Below are positions 1 through 10,123 of a DNA stretch of 64,000 nucleotides, one piece after another. This DNA comes from Rhynchospora pubera (taxonomy: Eukaryota; Streptophyta; Magnoliopsida; Poales; Cyperaceae). A model generated the notes under the pieces. That model was not told where the DNA came from. It worked only from the letters and a program-made list of their open reading frames with translations, and made no database searches. The stretch covers positions 80,457,002-80,521,001 of the forward strand of contig CM051463.1 in the NCBI GenBank assembly GCA_028095005.1, given 5' to 3'. Both the position numbers and the translations under genes were made by a program. How positions within the stretch are numbered: the first letter of the stretch is position 1; every line of letters begins with the position of its first letter.

Positions 1-1
1 A

Positions 2-3000
2 GAAGAATGGTCCATTATTCCTCACAAGCGGGCTCACTCGAGCTCAACCCCTTTTCCTCAAAGACGCCAATCCAACCGTCGCTCTCCCCCCAAGAAGATG
101 GTTGTGAAGGAGGTGTATGCGCCAATCTCCCAAAGTGCAAGAACAATGAGGAAGGTTCAACGGGCCTATAAGAATGAATTGGAGACAAGGCCCAACTTGC
201 CGGTGAGCAATCCTTTCGCCTCGATCCGTTTGGTGCGAAAGAACTCGCCCGTGGCCATACTCAAGACCATGGAAGAGTTCCCTCAAGAATACCAAGCACA
301 ATTTAGGGGAAGAAGTCCGCAAAACCGGAAATCGGTGAAGGAGAGATTGGTATTCCCGCGAGTATCGGCCCGCAATCGATTGGGGCCAAAGGGTCAAAAG
401 GAAGGATCATCCTCCGTGCACCAAAGACTGGGGCAAAAGATTAAACCAATGAAGGAGAGATTGGGACCCAAGAAAATGTGGGTGCCGAAAGAGAAAGCTC
501 AACCAATGGAAGTGGACCAAGAGCCACGCCACAAAAGGAGACATGTGGCACGCGAGGATGGTCAACTTGTGGTCCACGCTCGAGTTCATATGGTGGAGAT
601 AAGTGAAAGACATGAAATGCACGCTTTTGTGAATATGGCTAGTGATGGAGAAATCCCATTTACTAAGAAAAATAGCAAAGATAAGCAAGATCGCGCCTCT
701 TCAAGCCATCTTCTAAATGGAGAAGGTCCGACAGAAGATGAAGAAAGAGATGTGAATGGTGAAGATCGTTGGAACGAGGGCGAAAAGCCGAAATTGATGA
801 GTATCATAGAAAGAAATGAAAAGAAGATGGCGGCTATGATGGATGAAAGAGAAAAAGAAAGAAAGATGTTCAAGAAAATGTATAAACTTCTAGAAAAGAA
901 GAAGTTGCTCGAAGATCTCGAAAAGGAGGATTCTTTTAGTGAAGAAGAAGAGGAGTACAAGCGAAAAGTGCTCAAAGAAAGGAGAAGCAAGAGTAGATAT
1001 GAGTACTCTGATGAAAAAGAGAATAGAGAAAGACCATTGAAGGAAAGAAAGAATAAGAGCAAATATGGATCTTCCGATGAAGAAGAAGAAAGGCCTAAAA
1101 GGAGGTTTTCTAAAGAAAGGAGGAATAGGCATAGGCATGAGTCATCAGAAGAAGAAGAAGAAAAGGAATACCGAAGGCATCCCAAAGGAAGGAGAAATAA
1201 AGTGAAGTATGAGTCGAGTGATGATGAAGTCCCCGAAACTAGGCATCGGACTGGGGCAAGAAAACCCGGTTTAACCAAACAAGTCATTCAAGAGATGGTC
1301 AACCTACAGCTCCAAGCCGCAGGAGCGGGGCGACTTGTCAACCATCGCAAGAAGTGTGGAAGGCCATATCCCAAAAGATATGATCAAATCTTGTACCCTG
1401 AAGGTTATGTAATTCCCAAGTTCAACTTGTTTGATGGCACGAAAAAGGGAGATATTACACCTGATCAGCACTTAATCCAATTTCGTTACATGTGTGGGAA
1501 CACTTCTAATAATGAGGCGCTTCTCTTTAGGCAATTCCCGCTAAGCTTGATGGGTGCTGCATTCAATTGGTACACTTTCCTTGAAAATGATTCAATGGAA
1601 ACCTGGGAGGAAATGGAGGAGGCCTTCCGTTCAAAGTTTGCAATGATCACACAAGAGATCACCATGGCCGATATGGCATGTGAAAAACCTAAATTGGGAG
1701 AAAATGTCCTCGACTATATCAATCGTTGGATGAATCTCAGCATAAGGTGCACCCATCAGATGCCTGAAAGGGAGGCGGTGGAGGTCTTGATCAGAAATCT
1801 AGATGATTGGATGCAAAGATCGCTCTCGGGAAGTGATATTACCTCCTACAAAGATCTAATTACTCGAGTGACAAGGCTGGCACGTATTGGACCACCTAAA
1901 GGGCTAGAAATTTCCACCAATGGTGATGAAGAAGAAAGAGGCAATGGTGCAAGTAGTTATGAAACCTCCACCAATGGAAACAAGGTCAAGAAAAATGACA
2001 ATCAAAGGAGTAATACCATGATACCCATGTCTGAACTATTGAGTAAGCCATACTCTTTCAAGAAGGAGAAAACGGAAGCTATTCTCGAGATGATCCTAAG
2101 GGATAGAAGACTAGAATTGCCTCAAAGAAAAGCACCTAGAAATAGAAGAAAAATTGATGTCTCAAAATATTGCGCGTACCATCGAATGGTGGGCCATCTG
2201 ACTGAGGATTGCTATGTGTTTAAGGATATTATTGAACAAATGATCAAGGATGGAAAGTTGGTGCTTAACCCTAGTTTTGAGCAAGAGCCTGCCCCTCATG
2301 AGATGATGTCTCAAAGTGGTGAAAGCGAATGCAATGTCATTGAGATTCATAGTGAAGAATCAAGCGATGATGAGAGCTCATACCGATGCATGAGTAAACA
2401 CATGGTGGGGACATCATATGCCGACCAAATTGCTTCCATTACCTTTACTGATGAAGACTTAGTAATAGGGGCTATGGAACACAATGATCCCCTATACATA
2501 ACAGGTGAAACAAACGGAGCCAGGCTAAGACACTTGTTGATTGATCCAGGGTCGGCTGTCAACATTATGCCCTTGAAAACTCTCAATCAACTTGCCATAC
2601 CCACCAAATGCTTAACCCAAGAAAAACTGTTCATACATGGATTTAATGAAACCTCAGAGAAGGCGTTGGGGACAATCACTTTGCAAATGCAATTTGAAGA
2701 ATTGGAAACATCTATCAAATTCTACGTAATTGATGTTGATACAAGTTATAAAGCTCTTCTGGGTCGACCATGGATCCATGAAAATCACATAGTTCCATCA
2801 ACCCTACATCAGTGCTTGAAATATCTTAAGGATGGAAAACAAAAGATTATTTGGGGAGATGCGCATAAAGTCAAATTTGAAAAGAAAGGGTGTTACCCAG
2901 TGCCGTTACCACAAAAGAGCATAAGTACCATGAGAATGGGCGAGTGTAAGGAAAAAGGAGAAGGGTCTAAATCCATCACTCAGCTTCATCCCCTCGATGA

Positions 3001-3874
3001 TAGAAATAAGAAGAGTAAAAATGTGAAAGAAACATCAGCAAAGAAAGATAAAGATGTGAAGAAAACGTCAATCAGGAAGAATAAGAACTGTGAAACACCT
3101 ACTCATACTAAGAAAGGCGATAAAGGAGATCCACAAGGTCATAATCAAGGCCCAAGCAAGACAAAAGATAATTTGGAGGAAAGAATGAATAAACCTTATA
3201 CTTTTAAGAAAGACAAAACCGTGGTGATCTTTAAAGAAGTCATGAAGGATGGACTGGTAACTTTACCTAGATGCAAACGACCCGAAGAAGTGAAAGAAGA
3301 GGGTCACCCAAATTATTGCCTTTACCATAGAATACTGGGGCATAGCGTAGAAGATTGTTACATATTCAAGGATTGGGTTGAAGATGGAATTTGGGAAGGA
3401 AAGATTAAAATACCCAATGAATATAGGCAAAGACCTGCACCCCACAAGAAATCAGACAATAGACTACGAAAACTCTTGAGTTCATTCAAGAAAGCAGTCG
3501 ATGGCGAGGGAAATCTGCCTGAGACATCAACCAAAGGACCATGTCCCGAAATAACCGATAAGAGAAACAACCTAAAGACACTTCCACCACGTATCACTAT
3601 AATGGAAAAGAGAAGAAAACCTTATTCATTCAGAAAGGATAAAGTGAAGGAGTTATTTCCTTTGGCCATAATGTGGGGACTTGAGTTGCCAATAAGTAAA
3701 CGTCCCGGTGAAATGAAAGAAGTTGAAAACCCAAGATATTGTGCATACCATAGATTGGTGGGACACAAAACCGAAGATTGTTGGGTATTCAAAGATTGGA
3801 TAGAGGAGAAGTATGGAAAAGGTGAAATTCAACTCCCCAAACACGTCCTACAAAGCCCTGCACCTCATAAGTAG
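2..3874 (+). CDS. Ty3/Gypsy-type Gag-protease polyprotein, 5' end outside window
   Basis: One open frame runs from base 2 (no stop upstream of the first ATG at 98, so the true start lies outside the window) to a TAG at 3874. Residues counted from that ATG: a basic and acidic low-complexity part (about 230-400); a retrotransposon Gag domain near 440-600 (PKFNLFDG, FRQFPLSLMGAAFNWY); a zinc-knuckle variant C-x2-H-x4-H-x4-C near 690-705; and a retropepsin-like aspartic protease (LLIDPGSAVNIMP near 810, LLGRPWIH near 885). After the protease come two more copies of the knuckle module (near 1073 and 1214). Gag packages element RNA and the protease matures the polyprotein. No reverse transcriptase, RNase H or integrase follows, so this looks like a non-autonomous Gypsy (Tat/Ogre-like) element. 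The open frame of more than 1250 codons implies weak decay. Confidence 0.88.
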   Translation, partial: EEWSIIPHKRAHSSSTPFPQRRQSNRRSPPKKMVVKEVYAPISQSARTMRKVQRAYKNELETRPNLPVSNPFASIRLVRKNSPVAILKTMEEFPQEYQAQFRGRSPQNRKSVKERLVFPRVSARNRLGPKGQKEGSSSVHQRLGQKIKPMKERLGPKKMWVPKEKAQPMEVDQEPRHKRRHVAREDGQLVVHARVHMVEISERHEMHAFVNMASDGEIPFTKKNSKDKQDRASSSHLLNGEGPTEDEERDVNGEDRWNEGEKPKLMSIIERNEKKMAAMMDEREKERKMFKKMYKLLEKKKLLEDLEKEDSFSEEEEEYKRKVLKERRSKSRYEYSDEKENRERPLKERKNKSKYGSSDEEEERPKRRFSKERRNRHRHESSEEEEEKEYRRHPKGRRNKVKYESSDDEVPETRHRTGARKPGLTKQVIQEMVNLQLQAAGAGRLVNHRKKCGRPYPKRYDQILYPEGYVIPKFNLFDGTKKGDITPDQHLIQFRYMCGNTSNNEALLFRQFPLSLMGAAFNWYTFLENDSMETWEEMEEAFRSKFAMITQEITMADMACEKPKLGENVLDYINRWMNLSIRCTHQMPEREAVEVLIRNLDDWMQRSLSGSDITSYKDLITRVTRLARIGPPKGLEISTNGDEEERGNGASSYETSTNGNKVKKNDNQRSNTMIPMSELLSKPYSFKKEKTEAILEMILRDRRLELPQRKAPRNRRKIDVSKYCAYHRMVGHLTEDCYVFKDIIEQMIKDGKLVLNPSFEQEPAPHEMMSQSGESECNVIEIHSEESSDDESSYRCMSKHMVGTSYADQIASITFTDEDLVIGAMEHNDPLYITGETNGARLRHLLIDPGSAVNIMPLKTLNQLAIPTKCLTQEKLFIHGFNETSEKALGTITLQMQFEELETSIKFYVIDVDTSYKALLGRPWIHENHIVPSTLHQCLKYLKDGKQKIIWGDAHKVKFEKKGCYPVPLPQKSISTMRMGECKEKGEGSKSITQLHPLDDRNKKSKNVKETSAKKDKDVKKTSIRKNKNCETPTHTKKGDKGDPQGHNQGPSKTKDNLEERMNKPYTFKKDKTVVIFKEVMKDGLVTLPRCKRPEEVKEEGHPNYCLYHRILGHSVEDCYIFKDWVEDGIWEGKIKIPNEYRQRPAPHKKSDNRLRKLLSSFKKAVDGEGNLPETSTKGPCPEITDKRNNLKTLPPRITIMEKRRKPYSFRKDKVKELFPLAIMWGLELPISKRPGEMKEVENPRYCAYHRLVGHKTEDCWVFKDWIEEKYGKGEIQLPKHVLQSPAPHK

Positions 3875-4305
3875 ATCCAAAGAAAGGAAAAAGAAAAGAA
3901 AAAGAAAGAATAAAAGGGAGAGAAAGAAGAAAATGAGATAAAAAAGGAAGTAGGAGGAAAATGGATAAAGGAATAAAGGTCCGAAATCGAAATCGGAAAA
4001 CCGAGTTAGAAATTCAGAAAAGGAAAATGAATAAAGGAATGTCCCGCAATTGAAATCGGGAGTCCAAGTTGGAAATTCAGAAACGAAGAATAAAGAAAGG
4101 AATAAAGTCCCGAAACCGAAATCGAGGAACCAAATTAGGATTTACAAAGAAACAAAAGACGGAAAGTGGAAAAAGAAGATAGGAAGAAAACAAAAGAAAG
4201 AAAGAAGAAAGAAGAAAGAAGGATAAAAAAAAAAGAAAGAAGATGAAATAAAAAGAAAGCAAAGCAAAGAAGATAGAAAGAAAAAAGAAGAAACGAAGGA
4301 TCAAA
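3875..4305. other. Purine-rich non-coding spacer of the Gypsy element
   Basis: Strongly A/G-biased sequence with a loosely repeated phrase of the type CCGAAATCGAAATCGG (near 3980, 4045 and 4110). No reading frame resembles a pol domain, although reverse transcriptase and integrase would be expected here in a complete element. I see nothing else. Confidence 0.7.
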
Positions 4306-4306
4306 A

Positions 4307-4655
4307 TCCAACCCGAAGGTGAAGGAAACATCCAACCCGAAGGTGAAGGAAACATCCAACTTGAAGGTGAAGGAAACATCCAACCCGAAGGTGAAGGAAA
4401 CATCCAACTTGAAGGTGAGGGAAACATCCAACTTGAAGGTGAAGGAAAACTCCAACCCGAAGGTGAAGGAAACATCCAACCCGAAGGTGAAGGAAACATC
4501 CAACTCGAAGGTGAAGGAAACATCCAACCCGAAGGTGAAGGAAACATCCAACTTGAAGGTGAGGGAAACATCCAACTTGAAGGTGAAGGAAACATCCAAC
4601 CCGAAAGTGAAGGAAACATCCAACCCGAAGGTGAAGGAAACATCCAACCTGAAGC
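4307..4655 (+). repeat. 24-bp minisatellite, about 14 units
   Basis: Tandem 24-bp units around GAAGGTGAAGGAAACATCC, with a variable CAACCC / CAACTT / CAACTC joint. Because 24 is a multiple of 3, all frames stay open and spurious proteins of 8-residue repeats (KETSNPKV and others) appear on both strands. Units differ by single substitutions, showing local slippage or unequal exchange. Confidence 0.95.
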
Positions 4656-4742
4656 TTGAAGACAAGTCGCGATTCCAACGTAACACGACAAATCAGACAT
4701 TAGCATACATCATCACCGCAACTCCAACCAACCACCTCCACA

Positions 4743-5000
4743 GGTTTAAGCTATTTCGAATTTCTTTTGAACCCTACATGTTTAAACCAGTTTGAATCCG
4801 TTTTGACTCATTACCTGTCTAAACCATTATGAATCCGTTTGAATAATTGCCGGTCTCAACCACTTTGAATCAGTTTTGGCTCATTACCGGTCTAAACCAT
4901 TTTGAATCCGTTTGAATAATTACTGATCCTAACCACTTTGAATTCCTTTTGAACCCCTTACTGGTCTAAACTATTTTTGAATCCTTTTGAATCCCTTGGG
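4743..5000. repeat. Degenerate repeats of about 34 bp
   Basis: About seven diverged copies of a phrase like TCTAAACCATTTTGAATCCG followed by TTTTGACTCATTACCGG. They differ from the 24-bp array next to them, so this element carries at least two independent repeat arrays between its coding region and the antisense gene. Confidence 0.8.
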
Positions 5001-5790
5001 ATCATTCCCTACACTCACTACGTCCATGCCGTGTCAATGCCGCCGATGTCGATATTGAGTGCCATTATGATGAGTGCCTATACCCAATGAGAGGAGGAGT
5101 GATGTGAGGGTGAGCAGCGATGTAAGGAATGAAAGAGTGAGAGGAGGAGTGATGTGAGGATAAGTGAGGCATTCCCAAACTCCACAAAATCCACCAGCCA
5201 AAATGTAGTATAGAAATCTTTTTGTGGCCGATGACGGACTCTTAGGATTCTTGAGGCACAAAATTGTGTTACTGATACTGTTTGCACCACTGAGACCGTT
5301 ACATGAAAAGGATCAAAACTGGGGCAAGGCAACATTCAGAATGCTAGGCCGACACCGGGGCAGGAATTGATGGCCAATCGCTCCGTGATGAGAACCAATG
5401 ATTAACCGCTTTGGGACAAGAGCAAGTAATCAGTTGTGCTGGAGCAAGAGCTAACGATCAGTCACACTGGGGCATGGACAGGTAGCCTATCATGCTGGGG
5501 CAGCCGTAAGATGTATAAGGCAAGCAAAAGAAAGTAGTAAGGCGAAGAAAGATACAATGAAAAGAAAGAGATGTATAGTTTCATTCATCAGAAGAAGATA
5601 TGCCATTACAGCCATTACATAAAGAAGTTTAATGCATGAGGAGTTAAATAAACAACAAATGACAACAAGGCAAGGCCGAGCAAAGCCTAATACAAGAGAA
5701 TCTTAAACAACAACTGATGGCGACTAAAGGGATACAAAATGGAGACATAAAAGCGCCCTAAGAAGACACTGGGGCAGGGTCAAGCAAGAT
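5001..5790. other. Non-coding element interior with recurring TGGGGCA motif
   Basis: No credible gene. The purine-rich word TGGGGCA (or CGGGGCA) recurs near 5321, 5358, 5470, 5494, 5771 and 5802. Similar G-rich words serve as polypurine tracts in Gypsy elements, but a role is not shown here. Confidence 0.6.
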
Positions 5791-5796
5791 GACCAT

Positions 5797-7120
5797 TCAT
5801 TCTGGGGCAGCAACGACCTCACCAACAACCGCAGCTCCTCCACCGGCCAAGTTGTTAAGAGTTGCGAAGATAGCTTGAAGCATTCCTTCCAAAGCATCCA
5901 TACGGGCATTCAATTCCCCGAAGCGCTGATCAATCAAACCCCGAATCGAGACAGGGGCAGGATCATCAAGGGCCATCATGGCAGAATTATCATCCGGTGG
6001 AGAATCAACACCCATAGGACCGTACTGATTGGGGGCCGCATTGGGAAGCAAGATATAGTCATTCACAGGCTGGTTGGGATCAGGAACCAACATGTCCATT
6101 GAAGATTCAACCCATCCGATAAGTGGCAATGAAAGAAGAAGGTTAAAAGGATGTGCCACATCAGCATCTGAAACACGATTGCCCCACAGCATGTCAGGCA
6201 CACGGATATGAGCCCTAAGCATGAGAGCTTCAATCAGGTGGCCATAAGGAAGTGGCTCCCGATCAGAGATAGCCATCTGGTGCATGTGGAAAAGGATCAT
6301 ATGGGCCAGGTTGATAGGCCACTGCTTTTGGATCAGATTACGGAGATAAAAGAGACTCCCTGGCTTGGCAAGATGAGTCATGACTCCTTGTGGAAAGACG
6401 ATGTCATTGACCACCAAAAAGAGAAACCTAAATTCATGGCAAATGATGTATAAGAAGAGAAGAAAAGGAGTTGAAGTGGAATGTGATCAAAAGAGAAAGC
6501 GATTAAAGGATAAAGAGAAAGAAATAAAGGAAAAGAAGAAAGCACCTATGAAGAGCGGGTAGATGGAAAGTAGACACCCTCTCTATATCAGGAGCCGCCG
6601 TCCGAAACCATTGGCGACATTCCTGGTAACTTCCAAAACCTTGAGGCCATCTCTGATAGGCATAAATGGTGGAACCGTTGGCGGTGTTGGCAGTATGCAA
6701 GTAATTAGCCAGATCCCCAGTCGTGATATGGAAGAAGCGGCCAAACAGATAGGAAGAGGCCAAAGGAGTGCCGAAATGGTCGAAAGAGATCCTAAGATTG
6801 GCGTAGAAAAGGCGGGTGATCCTAGGATGATATGGCTGGTCACAGTCGGCCAGGCCAGCCAAACTCCACGAGTCAAGCCAACCTCTGATGAGATTCACCT
6901 GCTCTACTGGAATTCGTCTCATAGGACGAAAGAAGTAGCAATCAGCCACTGGCCGCTCTTCGTTACCCATGTCGTTGTAGTAAGAAAGGAAGGCAGTTTC
7001 ATCACGGAAGAGATAGCGATTGTCGGGGGTAAGGGACCAGTCTGGAAAAGTGGAGTCCAGACGTAGGGCAGAAGAACTAGAATCTCCTCTGGCACGCTTG
7101 GATGAAGGAAGAGAAGACAT
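5797..7120 (-). CDS. Antisense plant-transposon-domain protein gene inside the Gypsy element
   Basis: Minus-strand gene in two exons: 7120-6546 and 6427-5797, with a 118-nt pyrimidine-rich intron. Donor AG|GTGCTT and acceptor TTTAG|G are canonical, and joining them restores the frame (LHR then FLFLVVND), giving 401 residues and a stop. The protein starts with a basic nuclear-signal-like stretch (SSKRARGD). It continues with a globular part resembling the 'putative plant transposon protein' domain found in extra genes of plant retrotransposons (YLFGRFFHITTGDLANYL; LIQKQWPINLAHMILFHM), and ends with an amphipathic helix (FGELNARMDALEGMLQAI) and an Ala/Gly tail. A TATA box sits about 85 nt upstream of the ATG. 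Function unknown. Extra, including antisense, ORFs are established for plant Ty3/Gypsy elements; the splice model is my inference. Confidence 0.75.
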
Positions 7121-7203
7121 GGTGATAAGAAATTGGAAAAGTATGGAGAAAGATGAAAGAGTACGGTGAACTTGGATGAAGAAGAGAAAAGAGTAAAAGT
7201 GTG

Positions 7204-7211
7204 CTTATATA
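7204..7211 (-). promoter_or_regulatory. TATA box of the antisense gene
   Basis: Minus-strand TATATAAG, 84-91 nt upstream of the start codon at 7120. This is a normal plant TATA-to-ATG spacing and supports independent antisense transcription. Confidence 0.65.
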
Positions 7212-8300
7212 GGCATGACAAGAGAAAGGTTGCAATTGGAGTTAATGGCGAACGTGTGAACATGTGAAGAAAGTTAAGGCCGTAGTGGCAAGAAGTGAAA
7301 TAAACTGTTCAAACTGATTCTTTAAAGAAATGGTATAAAGTCAAGAAGGCGTAGAAGAAGTAGAAGCGTTCAAGGCCGATGTCGGAAGAAAATAACCAAA
7401 ATCGGGTCAAGGTCCATGTAGGTTCAAGCCCAAGGAAAGACAGGAGCGGGCCAAATACCCTAACCTAAATTGTGGAGTGGATCTATGTGTGTTCGAGATT
7501 CCAGAAGAAGAAAGAAGGAAGGAAAAGTGAGTATGGGTCAAATTCCCATATCTTTTGAAAGAAGCAGTAGTAAGAGTAAGATTACTCGAACCTGAAAGTC
7601 AAGCAAGAAGAAGGCCTTGAACGCGGAAGCCCAATCAGGCGCAAGAATGACGAAGTACCCGTCATATCACAAAGGAAGGATGAGAGAGAACCTTGAGCGC
7701 AAGAGCTCAATCAGGCTGTTGTGAAGAGAAAAGGAGTAAGATAAGAGCAAGGCTACTTGTTGCTTTGCAAGCAAGTACGTGGAGAAGTCTCGAATACGAG
7801 AACTCAGACAAGCACAAGATCAACCAAATATCACAAGGCAAAGAAGCACAACGCTCCCACAAAAGCAAGTATCCAAGTTCACCAATAACCAAACATGCAA
7901 GCATCGCTAGTAATCAAGCATCATAAAGCATCAGCAAGCCAAATGCAACAATCAAACTTTAAAGTTCAACAAATGCAATAAGTGCAGTCGCAAGCGCATC
8001 CATTCCACACAAACAAGTGCCAAGATCCGTGATGTGGCGATCAAAGAGAAGAGATGAAAGAGAGTAAACATGCGATGCTAGCAGCACCATGAACCGCAAC
8101 CTGATCCTGTGCCACAATGCTCCTCTCACGAGCCTCTACCAAACCAAGAAATACAAAACCTTATAGCCCCACCGACAACTAAGAGATATAAGGCCCCAAA
8201 ATGAAGGCGAGTGTAGCTCAACCCAACCAAATCCAAGTTCAAGCGAAAACTCAACAAAACCACCATGCAACCAGTTTGACTGCATTCAAGGGGTCAAGAA
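7212..8300. other. Gypsy element interior, no gene seen
   Basis: Purine-rich, with words such as AAGAAGAAGG, GCAAGAGCTCAATCAGGC and AGCAAGCCAAATGCAA. The small open frames are not supported by any family resemblance. Confidence 0.6.
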
Positions 8301-8304
8301 GGGG

Positions 8305-8362
8305 CCACCAGAGTACGCTGTTCTGCCCCAGATCCTCACAACCTACTCTGGTGGGGGGCATT
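8305..8362 (+). promoter_or_regulatory. Hairpin plus G-rich polypurine-like tract before the 3' LTR
   Basis: A perfect 11-bp inverted repeat, CCACCAGAGTA (8305-8315) and TACTCTGGTGG (8344-8354), is followed immediately by GGGG and then CATTTG. This is the expected place and composition of a polypurine tract priming plus-strand synthesis, with the LTR starting near 8361-8363 (TGTTTGACCC). The LTR border is inferred. Confidence 0.5.
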
Positions 8363-9168
8363 TGTTTGACCCTAAAATTTCGCGATTGGAGACATAGACC
8401 GATTCACGAGAAGTTTGAGAAAGTAATGAAAAATAGCAAATGGACCCCAAAAATTATGGAAAAATACCAAAAAATTCAGGAGATGATAAAGAAAATTATG
8501 GTGTTTTTAGAATGATCAAATGAGCTACAGAGATCCTATTTTATGCAAAGAAGCCCATAATTTTGGAGAAATTAAATAAAATAGGTGGAGGGGTCTTTTA
8601 AGAAAATTCTTGGTTCCATCAGATTCTACACGTTTTTATGAGGTTGTGTATTAAATTTCATGAAAAAAATTCAATTGGGAGGCGGTCCAAACAATTAATT
8701 TGGTCTCAGCAGTATGCAAATTAATTGAATTTGCGAGTAAATGGAGAAAACCAGTTAACAAGAAAATGGAGAAGAGGCTGTGAGCGTTCAATTTTTCCCT
8801 CTTATACAGAGCAGCTTAGCTGCACCCTTCATTCCATACACCGCGACCAGTAAACTGAAGGGACCATGCGCGGCTCACAGAGACCAGGTACACGCGAAAT
8901 GAAGGAAAGATGTCGCTGGGCATTTGTTTTCAATCAAACTTGACCCCTTCACAAGCTGGAGACGAGTAGATACGGAGCTCAAAGAACAAAGGAGAAATGC
9001 AAAGCGTCAGACCCATTGAACATGTTATGGTACACCATACACCAAGCACACCCAGAAACAAGAAAGAAGAAAGGGGCATCTCCCAACTGAAAGTGGTCGG
9101 GACGAGTTTGTTACGATTAACCGCCGGGCCAGGGAGTTCCCAACGGAGAGAAAGCAAAGCAGGAGGCC

Positions 9169-9182
9169 TATAAATAGAGGCC
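9169..9182 (+). promoter_or_regulatory. TATA box of the LTR
   Basis: CTATAAATAGAGGCC is a good plant TATA box followed by a purine-rich leader, about 0.8 kb into the inferred LTR. It probably drives the element transcript. Confidence 0.6.
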
Positions 9183-9668
9183 AGAAGCGAAGAGAAAGAG
9201 GAGAGCTCCACCAGGCGAAATCCAGATCTGAGATTACACACCCACACACTACACACACACTAGGATAGGATAGAGAGAGAGGTGAAGCATTTGATCGAAT
9301 AGGTTAGAGGCATAGTCAGAAAAGAGAAATTGGGAGCGATTGAAGCTTCTCAAAGCAATTGTTATCAAGGTGAGGTGAAAGAATAAAGGTAAGAGGCGAA
9401 TTGTATCTCGAAATCGGTGTTTTGATTGAAATTGAAGCATTTGGATGAAGTTTGATTGAATTTCGAGTTCTTGATTTGGTAGCATATTGCTTGTGCTAAG
9501 AATCTTCTCTTTTCTTTCTCTGATTTGGTGTTAGAAATCGTACTTCTTGATTGATACTTTCAGTTCTTGATTTGATCTGTAGGTTAGTAGTTAAGAATTT
9601 AGGTATTACATTCTTGATTGAGTCGTTTCGATTTGTTCTTTTCCCTTTTGGTTCCCTTGGTTAGATCC

Positions 9669-10123
9669 GATTGCGCACAGCGCATGAGGAGATAGCTTAA
9701 ATAGATTAGCGTGTAGGTAAATCTCGATTGCGCACGGCGCATGAGAGATTAGATACATTTTAATTCTCCTTTCTAAGAAAGATTTTTGCCAGATAATGAC
9801 TTTGATTGCGCCCAGCGCATGAGAAGTACGATTCTGCCTTTAAAGATCTGAAATTGTTCAAAATTGACTTGATTACGTTCTGTTCTTGCACAAGGTAAAT
9901 GTTGAAAAGAATTAATCTTCAAAGTTCTTCCTTTCTGACAAGTTTGTTTGAATCTTGAGGTTGATGCCTGAAATGTTATTTCTTTGTGATATTAAGTGTT
10001 AAGGTTGAAGTTGAGTTTCGATTGCGCCCAGCGCATGAGAGATCTCAATTAAACCACCAAAATTAATGATAATTAAGGCTCGTTGGTGCCTCAGTTGTAC
10101 TCAGACTGCGCACAGCGCATGAA
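9669..10123 (+). repeat. Five dispersed copies of a 20-bp hairpin motif
   Basis: Copies at 9669, 9726, 9804, 10020 and 10104 read GATTGCGCACAGCGCATGAG with small changes. Each keeps the 5-bp stem TGCGC/GCGCA, while the 3-nt loop varies (ACA, ACG, CCA, CCA, ACA). They lie in the transcribed leader region of the LTR. Confidence 0.85.

Noticed and set aside
407..1287. Long minus-strand frames opposite Gag
   Set aside because: They mirror the Glu/Lys/Arg-rich coding strand (Ser/Phe/Leu-rich shadows) and have no domain.
4307..4655. Possible CRISPR array
   Set aside because: Repeats are head-to-tail without unique spacers, and this is plant nuclear DNA.
4077..4795. Several long open frames on both strands made of 8-residue repeats
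   Set aside because: They are a by-product of a 24-bp minisatellite, which keeps all frames open; no start context or family similarity.
6563..7066. Plus-strand 167-codon frame
   Set aside because: Shadow of exon 1 of the antisense gene; no resemblance to a known domain.
8201..8515. 104-codon frame across the hairpin and LTR start
   Set aside because: Crosses the inferred polypurine tract and LTR border; no domain.
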